A stretch of 64,000 nucleotides of DNA, from positions 1,539,501 to 1,603,500 of the forward strand of contig NZ_CALSBP010000002.1 of NCBI RefSeq assembly GCF_943373825.1, in the 5' to 3' direction. The first letter of the stretch is position 1; the number at the start of each line of letters is the position of its first letter. Under the pieces are notes generated by a model, which did no database searches, was not told where the DNA came from, and saw only the letters and a program-made list of their open reading frames with translations. Both the position numbers and the translations under genes were made by a program. Source of the DNA: Aquimarina spinulae (GTDB taxonomy: Bacteria > Bacteroidota > Bacteroidia > Flavobacteriales > Flavobacteriaceae). Below are positions 18,598 through 27,651 of this stretch, one piece after another.

Positions 18598-18672
18598 TCT
18601 AAATAAATTATAATGCAAAATTAGGTATCAATTGAAATAACTAAATGACGGAAATTGGATAAAAAATGACGT
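18598..18672 (-). promoter_or_regulatory. Siderophore operon promoter with paired ATGACG half-sites
   Basis: The minus-strand -7 TAATTTTG (18616-18623) is preceded at 18 nt by TTTA inside CGTCATTTA. Half-sites ATGACG (plus strand) occur at 18645-18650 and 18667-18672, exactly 22 bp apart. The 18598-18627 block is nearly identical to 4508-4537 upstream of the receptor gene. The remaining sequence to 18945 is AT-rich and I see no gene in it. Confidence 0.6.
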
Positions 18673-18945
18673 GAATATTTAACTAGGTGTTACTTAACAC
18701 ATATCTTATATTATTTTAAAATTATTTAAATAAATACCAAGGTTGTTTAAACATTTTTAACTCCTAAATAATTATAGTCTGAATGCCAAAAAGCTCAGCC
18801 TAATATATCTTATATAATTGATAAACAGTAGGTTACATAATGTTTAAATTATTATATTACCTTACCTCTGTATACCACTGCTTAGATCGAAGTATTCTAA
18901 AAACTGTATATAGGCATGTAGTAATGATCTAGATTCTAAACCGCT

Positions 18946-19776
18946 CTAGTTTAAATAGTCTGAAATTTCAACATATCTAACATCTTCTCTATCCTCATAA
19001 AAATCTTTCAAAACTGCTCGATGCGCTCCTCCTATAATAACTAAAAGCCTATCATCTTTTTGAGTTTGCATATCAATATTAGCCATAATATGAAAATTGC
19101 GTTCCCACCATTTTGAAACAAACTGTACTCCAATATAAGTCGAATCGGAAACGAACTGGGCAGTTCCTTTTAAGTATTGATTCTTATTTTTTAAATCTTC
19201 TTCATTTGAGTTTTTATACGCAAAGTATTCTAATAATGTTGTTGTTTTTAAACGCTTAGAGTCTTCTTGATCATTTTCTTTGATACTTGATAGGAAAGTT
19301 TCAAACTTTTGCTTTTCGTATTTTTCTGCATATTTAGACAATGGTCCAAAAGGAAGTGATATTTTTTGATCTATACAATAAAGCTTTTGGTGCCCTAACT
19401 CTTTGGCAAGACGAAAACCTAATTGGTCAATTTCATTAATACTTAGCGTATATATACCATTGAGATATTCTTTATAATCATCATTGAGTTTATCCTCTTT
19501 TCTGTAAGGATATTCGACCATAATTTTTGTTGGCCTGTATGTTTTAAGTGCTTCTATTAACAAACGAATTTCTTTTTGCCTTTTAGTCGACCTAAAATCA
19601 TCAAGATCCATTGATGAATAATCTGAAGTAGTGGCAAAATGGAATGTACCAAATAAAGCAATACTAGGTGATTTTATTTTTTCTTTAGACGATTCTAGCG
19701 GTTTAGTTTTCTCACATGACAGAAATAATAAAATAACGGAAAATACTAGTACAGAAAACAGATTTTTAGGATTCAT
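18946..19776 (-). CDS. DUF5694-type lipoprotein
   Basis: A 276-aa protein with a lipoprotein signal (VILLFLSC then EKTK). The mature part starts with SIALFGTFHFATTSDYSSMD and continues with a VEYPYRKEDK segment, an acidic/aromatic pattern typical of DUF5694. The GTFHF motif and a late GGAHRAVLKDF recall the TraB/TIKI (EreA-like) superfamily, in which His and Glu residues bind metal; hydrolytic activity is therefore possible but not shown. It is probably a single gene. A 364-bp gap separates it from the siderophore operon, and a large inverted repeat lies upstream. Confidence 0.72.
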   Translation of the reverse strand: MNPKNLFSVLVFSVILLFLSCEKTKPLESSKEKIKSPSIALFGTFHFATTSDYSSMDLDDFRSTKRQKEIRLLIEALKTYRPTKIMVEYPYRKEDKLNDDYKEYLNGIYTLSINEIDQLGFRLAKELGHQKLYCIDQKISLPFGPLSKYAEKYEKQKFETFLSSIKENDQEDSKRLKTTTLLEYFAYKNSNEEDLKNKNQYLKGTAQFVSDSTYIGVQFVSKWWERNFHIMANIDMQTQKDDRLLVIIGGAHRAVLKDFYEDREDVRYVEISDYLN

Positions 19777-19912
19777 GGGTAACGCATTTATAGTAAAGAT
19801 GTTAATTTACTCAAGTTGTTACAAAAAAAGGGAAGAATGATAAATAGCAATCAAAGAGTGATAAGTAATGACTGCTTTTTGAAATAAAAATTCTGAATAT
19901 TCCTTAAAACGG

Positions 19913-19995
19913 AAGTAAACTCTCACAAAATGCATTGATAATTATTCATTTGCTTATATAGGAATAAGTAACGAGCATTTTGTGAGAGTTTACTT
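19913..19995. repeat. Perfect 21-bp inverted repeat with 41-bp loop
   Basis: Arms 19913-19933 and 19975-19995 are exact reverse complements (inner core CTCTCACAAAATGC / GCATTTTGTGAGAG). It lies between the stop of the phosphatase-like gene and the start of the DUF5694 gene, both minus strand. There is no T-tract and the loop is too long for a normal terminator. Possible identities are a miniature mobile repeat or an mRNA structure. Confidence 0.85.
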
Positions 19996-20054
19996 AGATA
20001 TTCAAAAATAAAAGTTAGAGTTTATGTACTATCTCTTTTTTGACTAAGAAGTGG

Positions 20055-21158
20055 TTATTTTTTTGATTTCACTATACTCTTAATTGGTTTCCCAGCATTT
20101 TTTACAGGATATTCATTTCCCATAATCGCAGCAACAGTAGCCGCTATTTGATTACTGTATAATTGTTCGGTATTCTTTACCTCTCCCAAAACTGTTATTC
20201 CTTTTCCGAAAGTAACAATCCAAACCTGTCCTGCATTTTTTATCTTTGTTCCATGGCTCTTCCAGGTATCCAAAGGATCCGTTCCTCGACCATGATCTGT
20301 AGAGATAATAAAAACGGTATTATCTTTATAATACGCATCCTGTTGTGTAAACTCCCATAATTCTTTGATCATACCATCTGTATTATGAGCAGCTCTTAGG
20401 TAGGCTTCATAGTCTCCATCATGAGCAAAATCATCTGTTTCACCATATGCAATATACACCAAGTCTGGATGGTTTTTCTTCATATACTCTACTGCATAGT
20501 GGTGAGTAAAAGCATCTAAACGAACTGTACTCCAAGGGCTCGGAATCTGGTCTTGCAACTGGTTTAAAAATACTTCCCTTTGACTAAGATCATTTCCTGT
20601 TACAGCTTCAAAACCTGCATTAACAGGAACCCCAGAACGATCTTCATTTACGATATACGGAAATACATCCCAGCTTCCAAAGGCAGCTACTTTTCCTTTA
20701 TAATCTGGTAGATTATTTGTTATTTCCAATACCGTTTTATTCGGGTTATTTATCTTTTTATTACTATTGATATTCTTATCATCTGCAACCCCGGTTAAGA
20801 TCTCATTGTATCCCGGATATGAAAACCACATATTATTCGTTAGATCAACTTTACTTCCTGAGTTTCTATTTCCGTGTAGTTGACCTATAGTAGTGATTTT
20901 TTTCCAAAAAAATGGCATCAGAGCTTCTCTTCTCTCTTTTGCTTTTGACCTCCAAAAATCTGCTTTTAACTTTGTAGTATCATTTACATACGTCTTATTT
21001 GTTATCAATAGAGAATCGGCACCTGTATAAAGTTCTTGCCAGCGTAATCCATCTAAAGTGATCAAGATTACTTTTGGCGAATTTTCTTTTTGCGCATTGC
21101 CATTAACTGCAAACAAATGCAAAGCAAGAACGACTATAAAGATTATATTTTTTTTCAT
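20055..21158 (-). CDS. Secreted alkaline-phosphatase-superfamily hydrolase
   Basis: A 367-aa protein with a signal peptide ending near NGNAQ. The fold is that of the alkaline phosphatase / nucleotide pyrophosphatase superfamily: ILITLDGLRWQELYTG carries the first metal Asp, FSYPGYNEILTG probably carries the nucleophile (Ser), YGETDDFAHDGDYEAYL and STDHGRGTDP carry further metal Asp/His residues. It acts in periplasm or outside the cell on a phospho- or sulfo-ester. Directly downstream of a SusC/SusD pair in the same direction, it may release the ligand that the pair imports; a phosphorylated substrate is inference. Confidence 0.83.
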   Translation of the reverse strand: MKKNIIFIVVLALHLFAVNGNAQKENSPKVILITLDGLRWQELYTGADSLLITNKTYVNDTTKLKADFWRSKAKERREALMPFFWKKITTIGQLHGNRNSGSKVDLTNNMWFSYPGYNEILTGVADDKNINSNKKINNPNKTVLEITNNLPDYKGKVAAFGSWDVFPYIVNEDRSGVPVNAGFEAVTGNDLSQREVFLNQLQDQIPSPWSTVRLDAFTHHYAVEYMKKNHPDLVYIAYGETDDFAHDGDYEAYLRAAHNTDGMIKELWEFTQQDAYYKDNTVFIISTDHGRGTDPLDTWKSHGTKIKNAGQVWIVTFGKGITVLGEVKNTEQLYSNQIAATVAAIMGNEYPVKNAGKPIKSIVKSKK

Positions 21159-21184
21159 CTGTTTATATGTATTATTTTAGAAAC

Positions 21185-21250
21185 CAGATGGAATCGCACA
21201 CTAATCATTTTGGCTGGTATTACCGCTCTTAATTATGCTTATTCCATCTG
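21185..21250. repeat. 10-bp inverted repeat between susD-like and phosphatase genes
   Basis: CAGATGGAAT (21185-21194) and ATTCCATCTG (21241-21250) are exact reverse complements 46 bp apart in the 150-bp spacer. It could be an mRNA-processing or stability structure that lets the two outer-membrane genes and the hydrolase be expressed at different levels. Confidence 0.5.
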
Positions 21251-21309
21251 ATATTTTCTTATTTATTATGTTCTAAACATGATATCATTACCCTAAAACC
21301 TGGTGATCA

Positions 21310-22746
21310 TTAGTTTTCCCACCAGCCTTTTATATTAATATCATTGCCTCCCATTTGGGAAATTGCCTGCTCGTAGCTCTCATTATTAAGTGTTTGTTCG
21401 CTATCGGGATATAAAAAACGTACTGGTACACGATCACCATTTACATTGTCTGGTCCCGGAACAATTGCCGAGGGTAATCCTGTTCTTCTGAAATCATACC
21501 AAGCCTCAAAACCAACCAAAAATGATGCTAACCATTTTTGAGTGATTATTGTTTCTAACTTATCATCATATGCCACACCAGTTTGTGCAAGATAAGTATT
21601 GATATCTTGATTAACCTCCCAATATTCAAAGGATAATCTCACTCCATTTTCGTATGATGTTTTAGCATCTGCGGTGATCCACCCTCGTTGTGCAGCTTCT
21701 GCAATGATAAAATGAACTTCGGCTGCTTGTATGATTGCTGCTTTTACACTATTTGGAGAATCATAAAAAAATGATTGATTAATTCTGGATACGTTACTGG
21801 CCCCACCATTAAATGTTGATGCATTATCTTCACTCAATCCATTAGTTAACCCTACAAAAAGATTAGGATCATCATCTGGATTATCTGTCGGCTGAAACCA
21901 CTTTGACAGGCGTTGGTCATTAAATTGTTTCAAAACGGTCTCACTGGTTTCACTAAGTCGGTGTTCATCAAATCCTCCGATTCTACCTGTACTTATAGGC
22001 CATGAATCTATTTGTGTTGTTGCTGGATAGGGTACCGCCGCATTATCGGCATTGGTAGCTATAAAAATACCGCTATCTACTATCTCTTTCATTTCTGAAG
22101 AAACATCTACTTTGTTCGAAATTCTTAATAGATAACGTAGCCTTAAAGAGTTTGCCAGCTTTCTCCATTTTTCAAGATCGCCTCCATACAAAACATCGCC
22201 ACCAAGAATAGGCTGTCCTATTGCCAATTGTTCTTCTGCTTTTTTTAAATCCAAGAGGATTGCGGTATAAATCTCTTGTTGATTATCGTATTTAGGAGTG
22301 AAGTTATTATTTTGGCCATCTATCGCTTCTGAAAAAGGAATATTTCCCCAATTATCTGTTAGAATAGAAAAGACATAAGATCTAAGGATTAATGCCATCC
22401 CTTCATAACTTGTATTTCTGGTTTCTTTTTGTAGTGAAGTCTTCAAAATAAGATCAATTTCTGGGAGAATCCCATAGTATTCATTCCATAATCCAGATTC
22501 TGACCCCCATTCATAACGATCAAAACCTGTAAAATTGATCTTTGCAGTTAACTGACCTACAATATTACCTCTATCCCATCCAGATTGCGCTGCTCTATTA
22601 GCCACAGTAGAGATAACTGTAGATATTAATAAATCTGAACTTACTTCTTCGGGTTGGTTGGGGTTAGCGTTCGTTTCTTCAAAATCATTAGTACAGGATA
22701 GTACTGATACTAATATTGTTAATATTACTATTATATATTTTTTCAT
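21310..22746 (-). CDS. SusD/RagB-like outer-membrane lipoprotein
   Basis: A 478-aa lipoprotein: signal ending VLSC at residue ~18, then TNDFEETNANPNQPEEV, a hallmark start of SusD-like family 2 proteins. TPR-type helices follow, with LRSYVFSILTDNWGNIPFSEA and WRKLANSLRLRYLLRIS segments typical of the family, and a late FLVGFEAWYDFRRTGLP. SusD proteins cap their SusC partner and bind ligand at the outer membrane. The gene starts 10 bp after the SusC-like gene. Ligand is unknown; neighbouring hydrolase hints at a phosphoester. Confidence 0.93.
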   Translation of the reverse strand: MKKYIIVILTILVSVLSCTNDFEETNANPNQPEEVSSDLLISTVISTVANRAAQSGWDRGNIVGQLTAKINFTGFDRYEWGSESGLWNEYYGILPEIDLILKTSLQKETRNTSYEGMALILRSYVFSILTDNWGNIPFSEAIDGQNNNFTPKYDNQQEIYTAILLDLKKAEEQLAIGQPILGGDVLYGGDLEKWRKLANSLRLRYLLRISNKVDVSSEMKEIVDSGIFIATNADNAAVPYPATTQIDSWPISTGRIGGFDEHRLSETSETVLKQFNDQRLSKWFQPTDNPDDDPNLFVGLTNGLSEDNASTFNGGASNVSRINQSFFYDSPNSVKAAIIQAAEVHFIIAEAAQRGWITADAKTSYENGVRLSFEYWEVNQDINTYLAQTGVAYDDKLETIITQKWLASFLVGFEAWYDFRRTGLPSAIVPGPDNVNGDRVPVRFLYPDSEQTLNNESYEQAISQMGGNDINIKGWWEN

Positions 22747-22756
22747 CTTTATTGCT

Positions 22757-25700
22757 TTAGAAAGTTACATTTAGATTAATTCCATAGCTTCTAGAGCTTG
22801 GTAATGCCATATCTTCAACTCCTGGTACGATGGTTCCTCCATTAAAAGAGATTGTCTCTGGATCAAAATGAGGGTTTTCTGTCCATAATGCTAAATTTCT
22901 ACCTACCAATGACAACGACAGGCTCTTAATAATTGTTTTCTTAAGGATTTTTTGAGGAAAATTATATCCCAAACGTACTTCTCGTAGTTTTAAGAAAGAG
23001 GCATCAAATATTCCTATTTCTTCGTTACCACGATTATAGCGCCACCAATAATAATCTCGTCCAGAGAGCACTACATCATTTGGTCTATAGCTTCCATCTG
23101 CATTTTGGATAACCCCTTCTGAGATGATTCCTGTTTCTCTTCCTACAGCAGTAAAATCCATCATTCCCGAAGTACCACCAATAAGGGTTGTTCTAGACAT
23201 AATTTCTCCTCCCTGTCTCCAATCAAACAAGAACCCGAAATTAAATCCTTTATATGTAAAAGTATTCTGCCAACCCACAGTAAAATCGGGATTATAATTT
23301 CCTAATTTCTTTAAGTTTGGATCTCGTACAGAAAAGCCATCTTCATTATGTACTACCTGACCAAAAAACTGACTGTTAGGATCATCTACGGTTACCAGAC
23401 CTGTACCATAAATATCACCCATTCTACCTCCGACCTGAGCTAATACATTAACATAATTAGAGGATATCTCATAAGTATCTAAATCATCTATTAAAGATTT
23501 TACTTCACCACGTGCACTGGTAAAGTTAACATTGGTCTCCCATGTAAATCCACCTTCACTTTTAATAGGTTTAGCATTCAATACAACCTCGAATCCTGTA
23601 TTTTCGATTTCACCTGCATTAATAATCCTTGATCCAAATCCTGATGTATTCGATACGGGTAAGGTCAGAATTTGATTTTTTACAATAGATTTATAATAGG
23701 TTACATCAAATCCCAAACGATTATTAAAAAATCGGATATCTGCCCCAATTTCGGTTGATGAAGCTTCTTCTGGTTTCAAATTTTCGTTGCGCAATATATC
23801 TGATGCACTTACCCGTTGAAAATTACCAAAAGGCTCATTAAATGAGAATGTATTTCTAAGGGCATAGGGATCGGTATCGTTACCAACGACAGCCCAACCA
23901 CCACGAAGTTTTACAAAAGAAAACATCTCTGGCAACTCTACCATATCAGACACGATAGCACTAAGACCTACCGATGGATAGAAATATGAATTATTGTCTT
24001 TTGGTAATGTACTGGACCAATCATTTCTACCTGTGATATCCAGAAAAAGGAAGTTTTTATACGAAAAGTTTGCAAATGCATATAATGAATTGATTTTACG
24101 CTTATCGTTAAATTGTGTTTTTGACAATGGTTCTGCCGAATTTTCAAAATTATAAATTCCGGGAACTGATAGCGAGTTTGCACTAATTCGTTTATATCGG
24201 TTTTCTTCTTCTCTGGTATTACCTCCCAATGATAATCCCATTGTAAAATCTTCATTTAGGGCTTTATTGTATTGTAGGAGAAAATCGGTGTTTTGCTCTT
24301 TGAAGAAAATATCATCTTCACGATACTGTCCTTTTGCAAATCGTTGAGTACTATAGGCACGTCTACTGGCGCGTAGTTCACTAAAATAATCAACACCTGT
24401 TCTTAACATAAGAGATAAACTAGGTGTGATATTTATATCTACTCTGGCATTACCAAAAATTCGATTTTTATCAAACCCATTAGTATTTTCATTCAATGTA
24501 AAAAATGGATTATCGTGCCAGTTATAGTTATAATTAAATTGCTGTCTCCCTTCGAGGCCGGGTTGCCAATAGTTTCGAAGAGAATTCATATCTATCTGAC
24601 GCCCAAACCAAACCCATAAATACATGATATTCTCTGTACCATAAGAGTTATTTGGTCTATTATTACTTTTACTATTAACATAGTTAATCGATGAAGAAAC
24701 CTTTAACCATTTTGTTAGATTATAAGAGCCATTTAATGCATATGTTCTTCTGTCATAATCTGTATTTGGAAGAATGCCTTCACTTTCCAAATTGGTTAAA
24801 GAAAGTCTTAAATTTCCAAATTCATTACCACCTGTTAAAGCCAGGTTTGTTGTTATTGTTGATCCTGTTCTGAAAAAATCTTCAATATTATCGGGATTAG
24901 ATTTCCATGGTGTAGGAATAATTTCATCTGCAAAAGTACCATCGGCATTCCTTGGTCTTACTGCAAAATCTCCTGCTCTAAAACCACTAGTTGTTGGGCT
25001 ATCATGTTGAGGAATTAATTGACCATTTAAACGCGGTCCCCAGCTCTCATCAATATTATCATTAACACCGCCTCCAAATCCATCAAGAAATGCAAATTCT
25101 CCTCCTGCTCCCTGACCGTATTGGTTTTGATACTTTGGTATTCGTAATGCATTTTCGAAAGTTACATTTTGAGTAAAACTAATCCCTAATCCTTTTGTTC
25201 TTTCGGCAGATTTCGTAGTTATTAAAACGACTCCGTTTAATCCACGAGATCCGTAAAGAGCTGTTGCATTAGGCCCTTTAAGGATAGAGACAGATTTAAC
25301 ATCATCTGGATTAATATCCTGTGCTCCATTACCATAATCTGTTTCGAGATTTCCTTCGGCTCGATTGCTAATTGTACGGTTACTTATCGGAATACCATCT
25401 ACTACAAACAAAGGAGAATTATTTCCCGGAATAAGAGAACCTTCTCCACGTATTGTAATTAGCGAAGTTGATCCTACACCCGATCCTCCTCCTGTTATTT
25501 GAACTCCTGCTGCACGACCAGCTAATGAGTTCGTAACATTCGTTTCTCTGGCCGTTGTAAGTTGATCTCCCTGCACTTCTTGCACCGAGTACCCTAATCG
25601 TTTTTTTTCTTTCTCTATACCCAAAGCTGTGACTACAACTTCGTCCAGAGCTTCTGCAGAAGCAATGAGTTCAATACTTCCCAAATTTTTAATTTCCCCT

Positions 25701-25966
25701 GGATGTATTGTAATTGAAATCACCTTATCTTCAAAACCAAGATAAGAAATAGCAATACTGTATTGCCCTTCCTGAATTCCAACGATTTCAAAATTACCAT
25801 CAAAATCTGTTACTACCCCTTTTTGAGTTTCCTGAAGCATAACATTTGCTCCGGGAAGCGGGGTTTGACCGTCTGTAATTATTCCCTTAATACTAGATTC
25901 CTGACCGCTGACTACCGTAGAAAAAAAGTAAAATAATACTGAAAAAAGTGTTAATGAACTTTTCAT
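22757..25966 (-). CDS. SusC/RagA-like TonB-linked outer-membrane protein
   Basis: A 1069-aa TonB-dependent transporter with signal peptide (ending VVSGQ), carboxypeptidase-regulatory domain (GIITDGQTPLPGANVMLQ), the SusC plug signatures VVVTALGIEKEKKRLGYSVQ and SVSILKGPNATALYGSRGLNG, and a long beta-barrel ending in INLNVTF. It forms the pore of a SusCD nutrient importer with the following SusD-like gene. The promoter region upstream holds an inverted repeat (25980-26038). No sigma/anti-sigma pair is adjacent. Confidence 0.95.
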   Translation of the reverse strand: MKSSLTLFSVLFYFFSTVVSGQESSIKGIITDGQTPLPGANVMLQETQKGVVTDFDGNFEIVGIQEGQYSIAISYLGFEDKVISITIHPGEIKNLGSIELIASAEALDEVVVTALGIEKEKKRLGYSVQEVQGDQLTTARETNVTNSLAGRAAGVQITGGGSGVGSTSLITIRGEGSLIPGNNSPLFVVDGIPISNRTISNRAEGNLETDYGNGAQDINPDDVKSVSILKGPNATALYGSRGLNGVVLITTKSAERTKGLGISFTQNVTFENALRIPKYQNQYGQGAGGEFAFLDGFGGGVNDNIDESWGPRLNGQLIPQHDSPTTSGFRAGDFAVRPRNADGTFADEIIPTPWKSNPDNIEDFFRTGSTITTNLALTGGNEFGNLRLSLTNLESEGILPNTDYDRRTYALNGSYNLTKWLKVSSSINYVNSKSNNRPNNSYGTENIMYLWVWFGRQIDMNSLRNYWQPGLEGRQQFNYNYNWHDNPFFTLNENTNGFDKNRIFGNARVDINITPSLSLMLRTGVDYFSELRASRRAYSTQRFAKGQYREDDIFFKEQNTDFLLQYNKALNEDFTMGLSLGGNTREEENRYKRISANSLSVPGIYNFENSAEPLSKTQFNDKRKINSLYAFANFSYKNFLFLDITGRNDWSSTLPKDNNSYFYPSVGLSAIVSDMVELPEMFSFVKLRGGWAVVGNDTDPYALRNTFSFNEPFGNFQRVSASDILRNENLKPEEASSTEIGADIRFFNNRLGFDVTYYKSIVKNQILTLPVSNTSGFGSRIINAGEIENTGFEVVLNAKPIKSEGGFTWETNVNFTSARGEVKSLIDDLDTYEISSNYVNVLAQVGGRMGDIYGTGLVTVDDPNSQFFGQVVHNEDGFSVRDPNLKKLGNYNPDFTVGWQNTFTYKGFNFGFLFDWRQGGEIMSRTTLIGGTSGMMDFTAVGRETGIISEGVIQNADGSYRPNDVVLSGRDYYWWRYNRGNEEIGIFDASFLKLREVRLGYNFPQKILKKTIIKSLSLSLVGRNLALWTENPHFDPETISFNGGTIVPGVEDMALPSSRSYGINLNVTF

Positions 25967-25979
25967 TTGTTAAGTTTAA

Positions 25980-26092
25980 ATTTTACTAATACTAAATTTA
26001 CCAGCCAAAATTGTATATAAATTTTAATATTAGTAAAATAGAAACGTTATTTAATCATTACTATAATAATGACAAATCGTAAACCTAACGTT
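25980..26092 (-). promoter_or_regulatory. SusC upstream region with two nested inverted repeats
   Basis: TTTTACTAATACTAAATTT (25981-25999) and its near-complement AAATTTTAATATTAGTAAAA (26019-26038) flank a candidate minus-strand promoter (CAATTTTG -7 with TTTA about 20 nt upstream). Further out, AACGTTA (26043-26049) and TAACGTT (26086-26092) form a second inverted pair around a TCATTA/TAATGA core. Either could be an operator. The rest to 26333 shows no convincing gene; a 74-codon frame there overlaps the repressor gene and looks spurious. Confidence 0.4.
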
Positions 26093-26333
26093 AAAAAGAT
26101 TAACTTAATTTAACCTCGATTTCTAGTTTTTAGGAATGAGGTGTTCTTTTTAAAAAAATTACTTCAAAAAGAAATAATTGTTTAGAATAAAGCATGAATC
26201 AACCTACAAAGAAGAGTTCTTGTTATGAATTGAAATTCTGCAGCACTAAAAAAGGTGAAGTCTTACCGAGGAATGAATACGTCGTAAAAGACCAATATTT
26301 TGTAGACAAGGGAGTTTTAGAACAAACTCATGA

Positions 26334-27062
26334 TCATCGTCTATTTCTATGCCTTCTTACATCGACAACATTAAAAATTTTGGCCACATCTTTTAGATGC
26401 ACTTCAATATCATCATAATAATCATTTAAAGAATGAAGGGTTAGTATTCCTTTTTCAACATCGTGCTCTATAATTCTTTTTAGAAGAATACCCTCTTCTT
26501 TATGCACGATTACAAAATCCCATTTATTAATATGTAATTTACTATTCCAAAAATCCTGCCTCACATCTCTACAAAGGATAAGATCACCTTCAAGATAACT
26601 TTCATAACTACCATTATCCATCGAATCTCCTTTTACCTCAAAAAACACATAATTACCTTTATATTGTCTATCTGCCAGATATGGCATTTTTGGTAATTCT
26701 CCTACATAACCTTCATTTTCAAAACCACTTAAATATCCTGCATATGCATATTGATTTACCAAAGGAATCATCATAACATTAACAGAATTTGAATTAACCT
26801 GCCCGGTATCATTAGTAGGCTCCATACGATGAATCATTTCGGCTGCATCATTGTTAAGTTTAATATTTTGAACTACGGCCAATAATTCTAAAGGAGGAAC
26901 TTTTAAAACATCCGATATTTTTAGAAAAGCTTCTAAAGTAATAGCTGTTTTCCCTTTCATATAATTGAAAAGAGTTCCTTTCTTAATCCCTGTTTCTTCA
27001 ATTAAATCCTTGATTAACTTGCCTTTTTCGTCTGCTATTTCCTTAATCTTTTGTAAATCCAT
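26334..27062 (-). CDS. XRE-type repressor with S24 (LexA/CI-like) peptidase domain
   Basis: A 242-aa protein. Residues 1-60 are a helix-turn-helix (IKDLIEETGIKKGTLFNYM); residues about 130-235 are an S24 domain with the catalytic Ser in VKGDSMDNGSY and Lys in GILLKRIIEH. Such repressors can self-cleave with RecA after DNA damage, though some only use the fold for dimerisation. I chose the ATG at 27062; a TTG two codons upstream is less likely. It diverges from a 31-aa ORF and an HTH gene across a region of repeated operator-like sequence, so autoregulation and control of the rightward genes are likely. Confidence 0.85.
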   Translation of the reverse strand: MDLQKIKEIADEKGKLIKDLIEETGIKKGTLFNYMKGKTAITLEAFLKISDVLKVPPLELLAVVQNIKLNNDAAEMIHRMEPTNDTGQVNSNSVNVMMIPLVNQYAYAGYLSGFENEGYVGELPKMPYLADRQYKGNYVFFEVKGDSMDNGSYESYLEGDLILCRDVRQDFWNSKLHINKWDFVIVHKEEGILLKRIIEHDVEKGILTLHSLNDYYDDIEVHLKDVAKIFNVVDVRRHRNRR

Positions 27063-27127
27063 ATTCAAAAAGTTAATATTATAAACTTTACAATTTAAAA
27101 GTATATTACACGTTTCAATTAAATCAA

Positions 27128-27175
27128 AATATTAAACTATTATTTTGCATAGTTCAATATTTTAAACTATATTTG
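27128..27175 (+). promoter_or_regulatory. Promoter with operator-like repeats for the S24 repressor
   Basis: A plus-strand promoter reads TTTG (27144-27147), 20 nt, TATATTTG (27168-27175). AATATTAAACTAT (27128-27140) and ATAGTTCAATATT (27149-27161) form a 13-bp inverted repeat with one mismatch centred on the -33 box, and a third half-site TTTAAACTAT (27161-27170) covers the -7 box. This layout fits a repressor blocking rightward transcription. Confidence 0.6.
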
Positions 27176-27203
27176 TGTTGCTCACAAACAAATATACAAA
27201 AAA

Positions 27204-27299
27204 ATGAACAAAAAGAAATTCTCACCTGTATTAAGTCCTATTAAATTGGATTACACCCCGTACTACTCCACTAAAGAAGTTGAAAATTTTGAATTTTAA
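27204..27299 (+). CDS. 31-aa ORF behind the regulated promoter
   Basis: ATG at 27204, stop TAA at 27297-27299, giving a basic-then-acidic peptide that starts MNKKKFSPVLSPIKLDYTPY. It begins about 28 nt after a good -7 element, so it is very likely transcribed. No family recognised. It might be a small effector, a leader peptide, or just leader RNA for the HTH gene 73 bp downstream. Confidence 0.4.
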   Translation: MNKKKFSPVLSPIKLDYTPYYSTKEVENFEF

Positions 27300-27372
27300 G
27301 ATAAGTTGAAAACTTATCATAAATCAGAATAAAAGTGTATTAAAAACAGTAATCATAAAAGAAAAATAAGTT

Positions 27373-27651
27373 ATGGGTATTATTATTAAACACATTAAAA
27401 CTATAGAACGAATAGATCAACTTACTCGTTTACAAGCTACAGGATCACCAGAACAATTAGCATCTCGTCTGGGGATTTCAAAAACAAAACTCTACCGTAT
27501 TATAGATCTCATGAAAGAATTAAATGCGCCTATTAACTATGATGTTTCTATACAAAGTTATGTATATGTAGAAGACGTAGGTTTTAAGTTCGGGTTCTAC
27601 TCAAAAGAACAAAATTCTAATACCAGATCTCATCTAGCATCAGTTTTGTGA
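27373..27651 (+). CDS. Small helix-turn-helix protein
   Basis: A 92-aa protein. Residues about 12-55 form a winged-helix/HTH_11-like unit (QLTRLQATGSPEQLASRLG, then ISKTKLYRIIDLMKELNAP), followed by a wing (INYDVSIQSYVYVED). No ligand domain follows, so it may act as a pure DNA-binding switch. It is transcribed rightwards from the promoter facing the S24 repressor. It could regulate the following large genes, but a 406-bp gap intervenes. Confidence 0.7.
   Translation: MGIIIKHIKTIERIDQLTRLQATGSPEQLASRLGISKTKLYRIIDLMKELNAPINYDVSIQSYVYVEDVGFKFGFYSKEQNSNTRSHLASVL

Noticed and set aside
19913..19995. Rho-independent terminator
   Set aside because: The loop is 41 nt and no T-run follows the stem on either strand.
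26194..26418. 74-codon plus-strand frame
   Set aside because: It overlaps the 3' end of the S24 repressor gene antisense, has no family character and no good promoter; likely chance.
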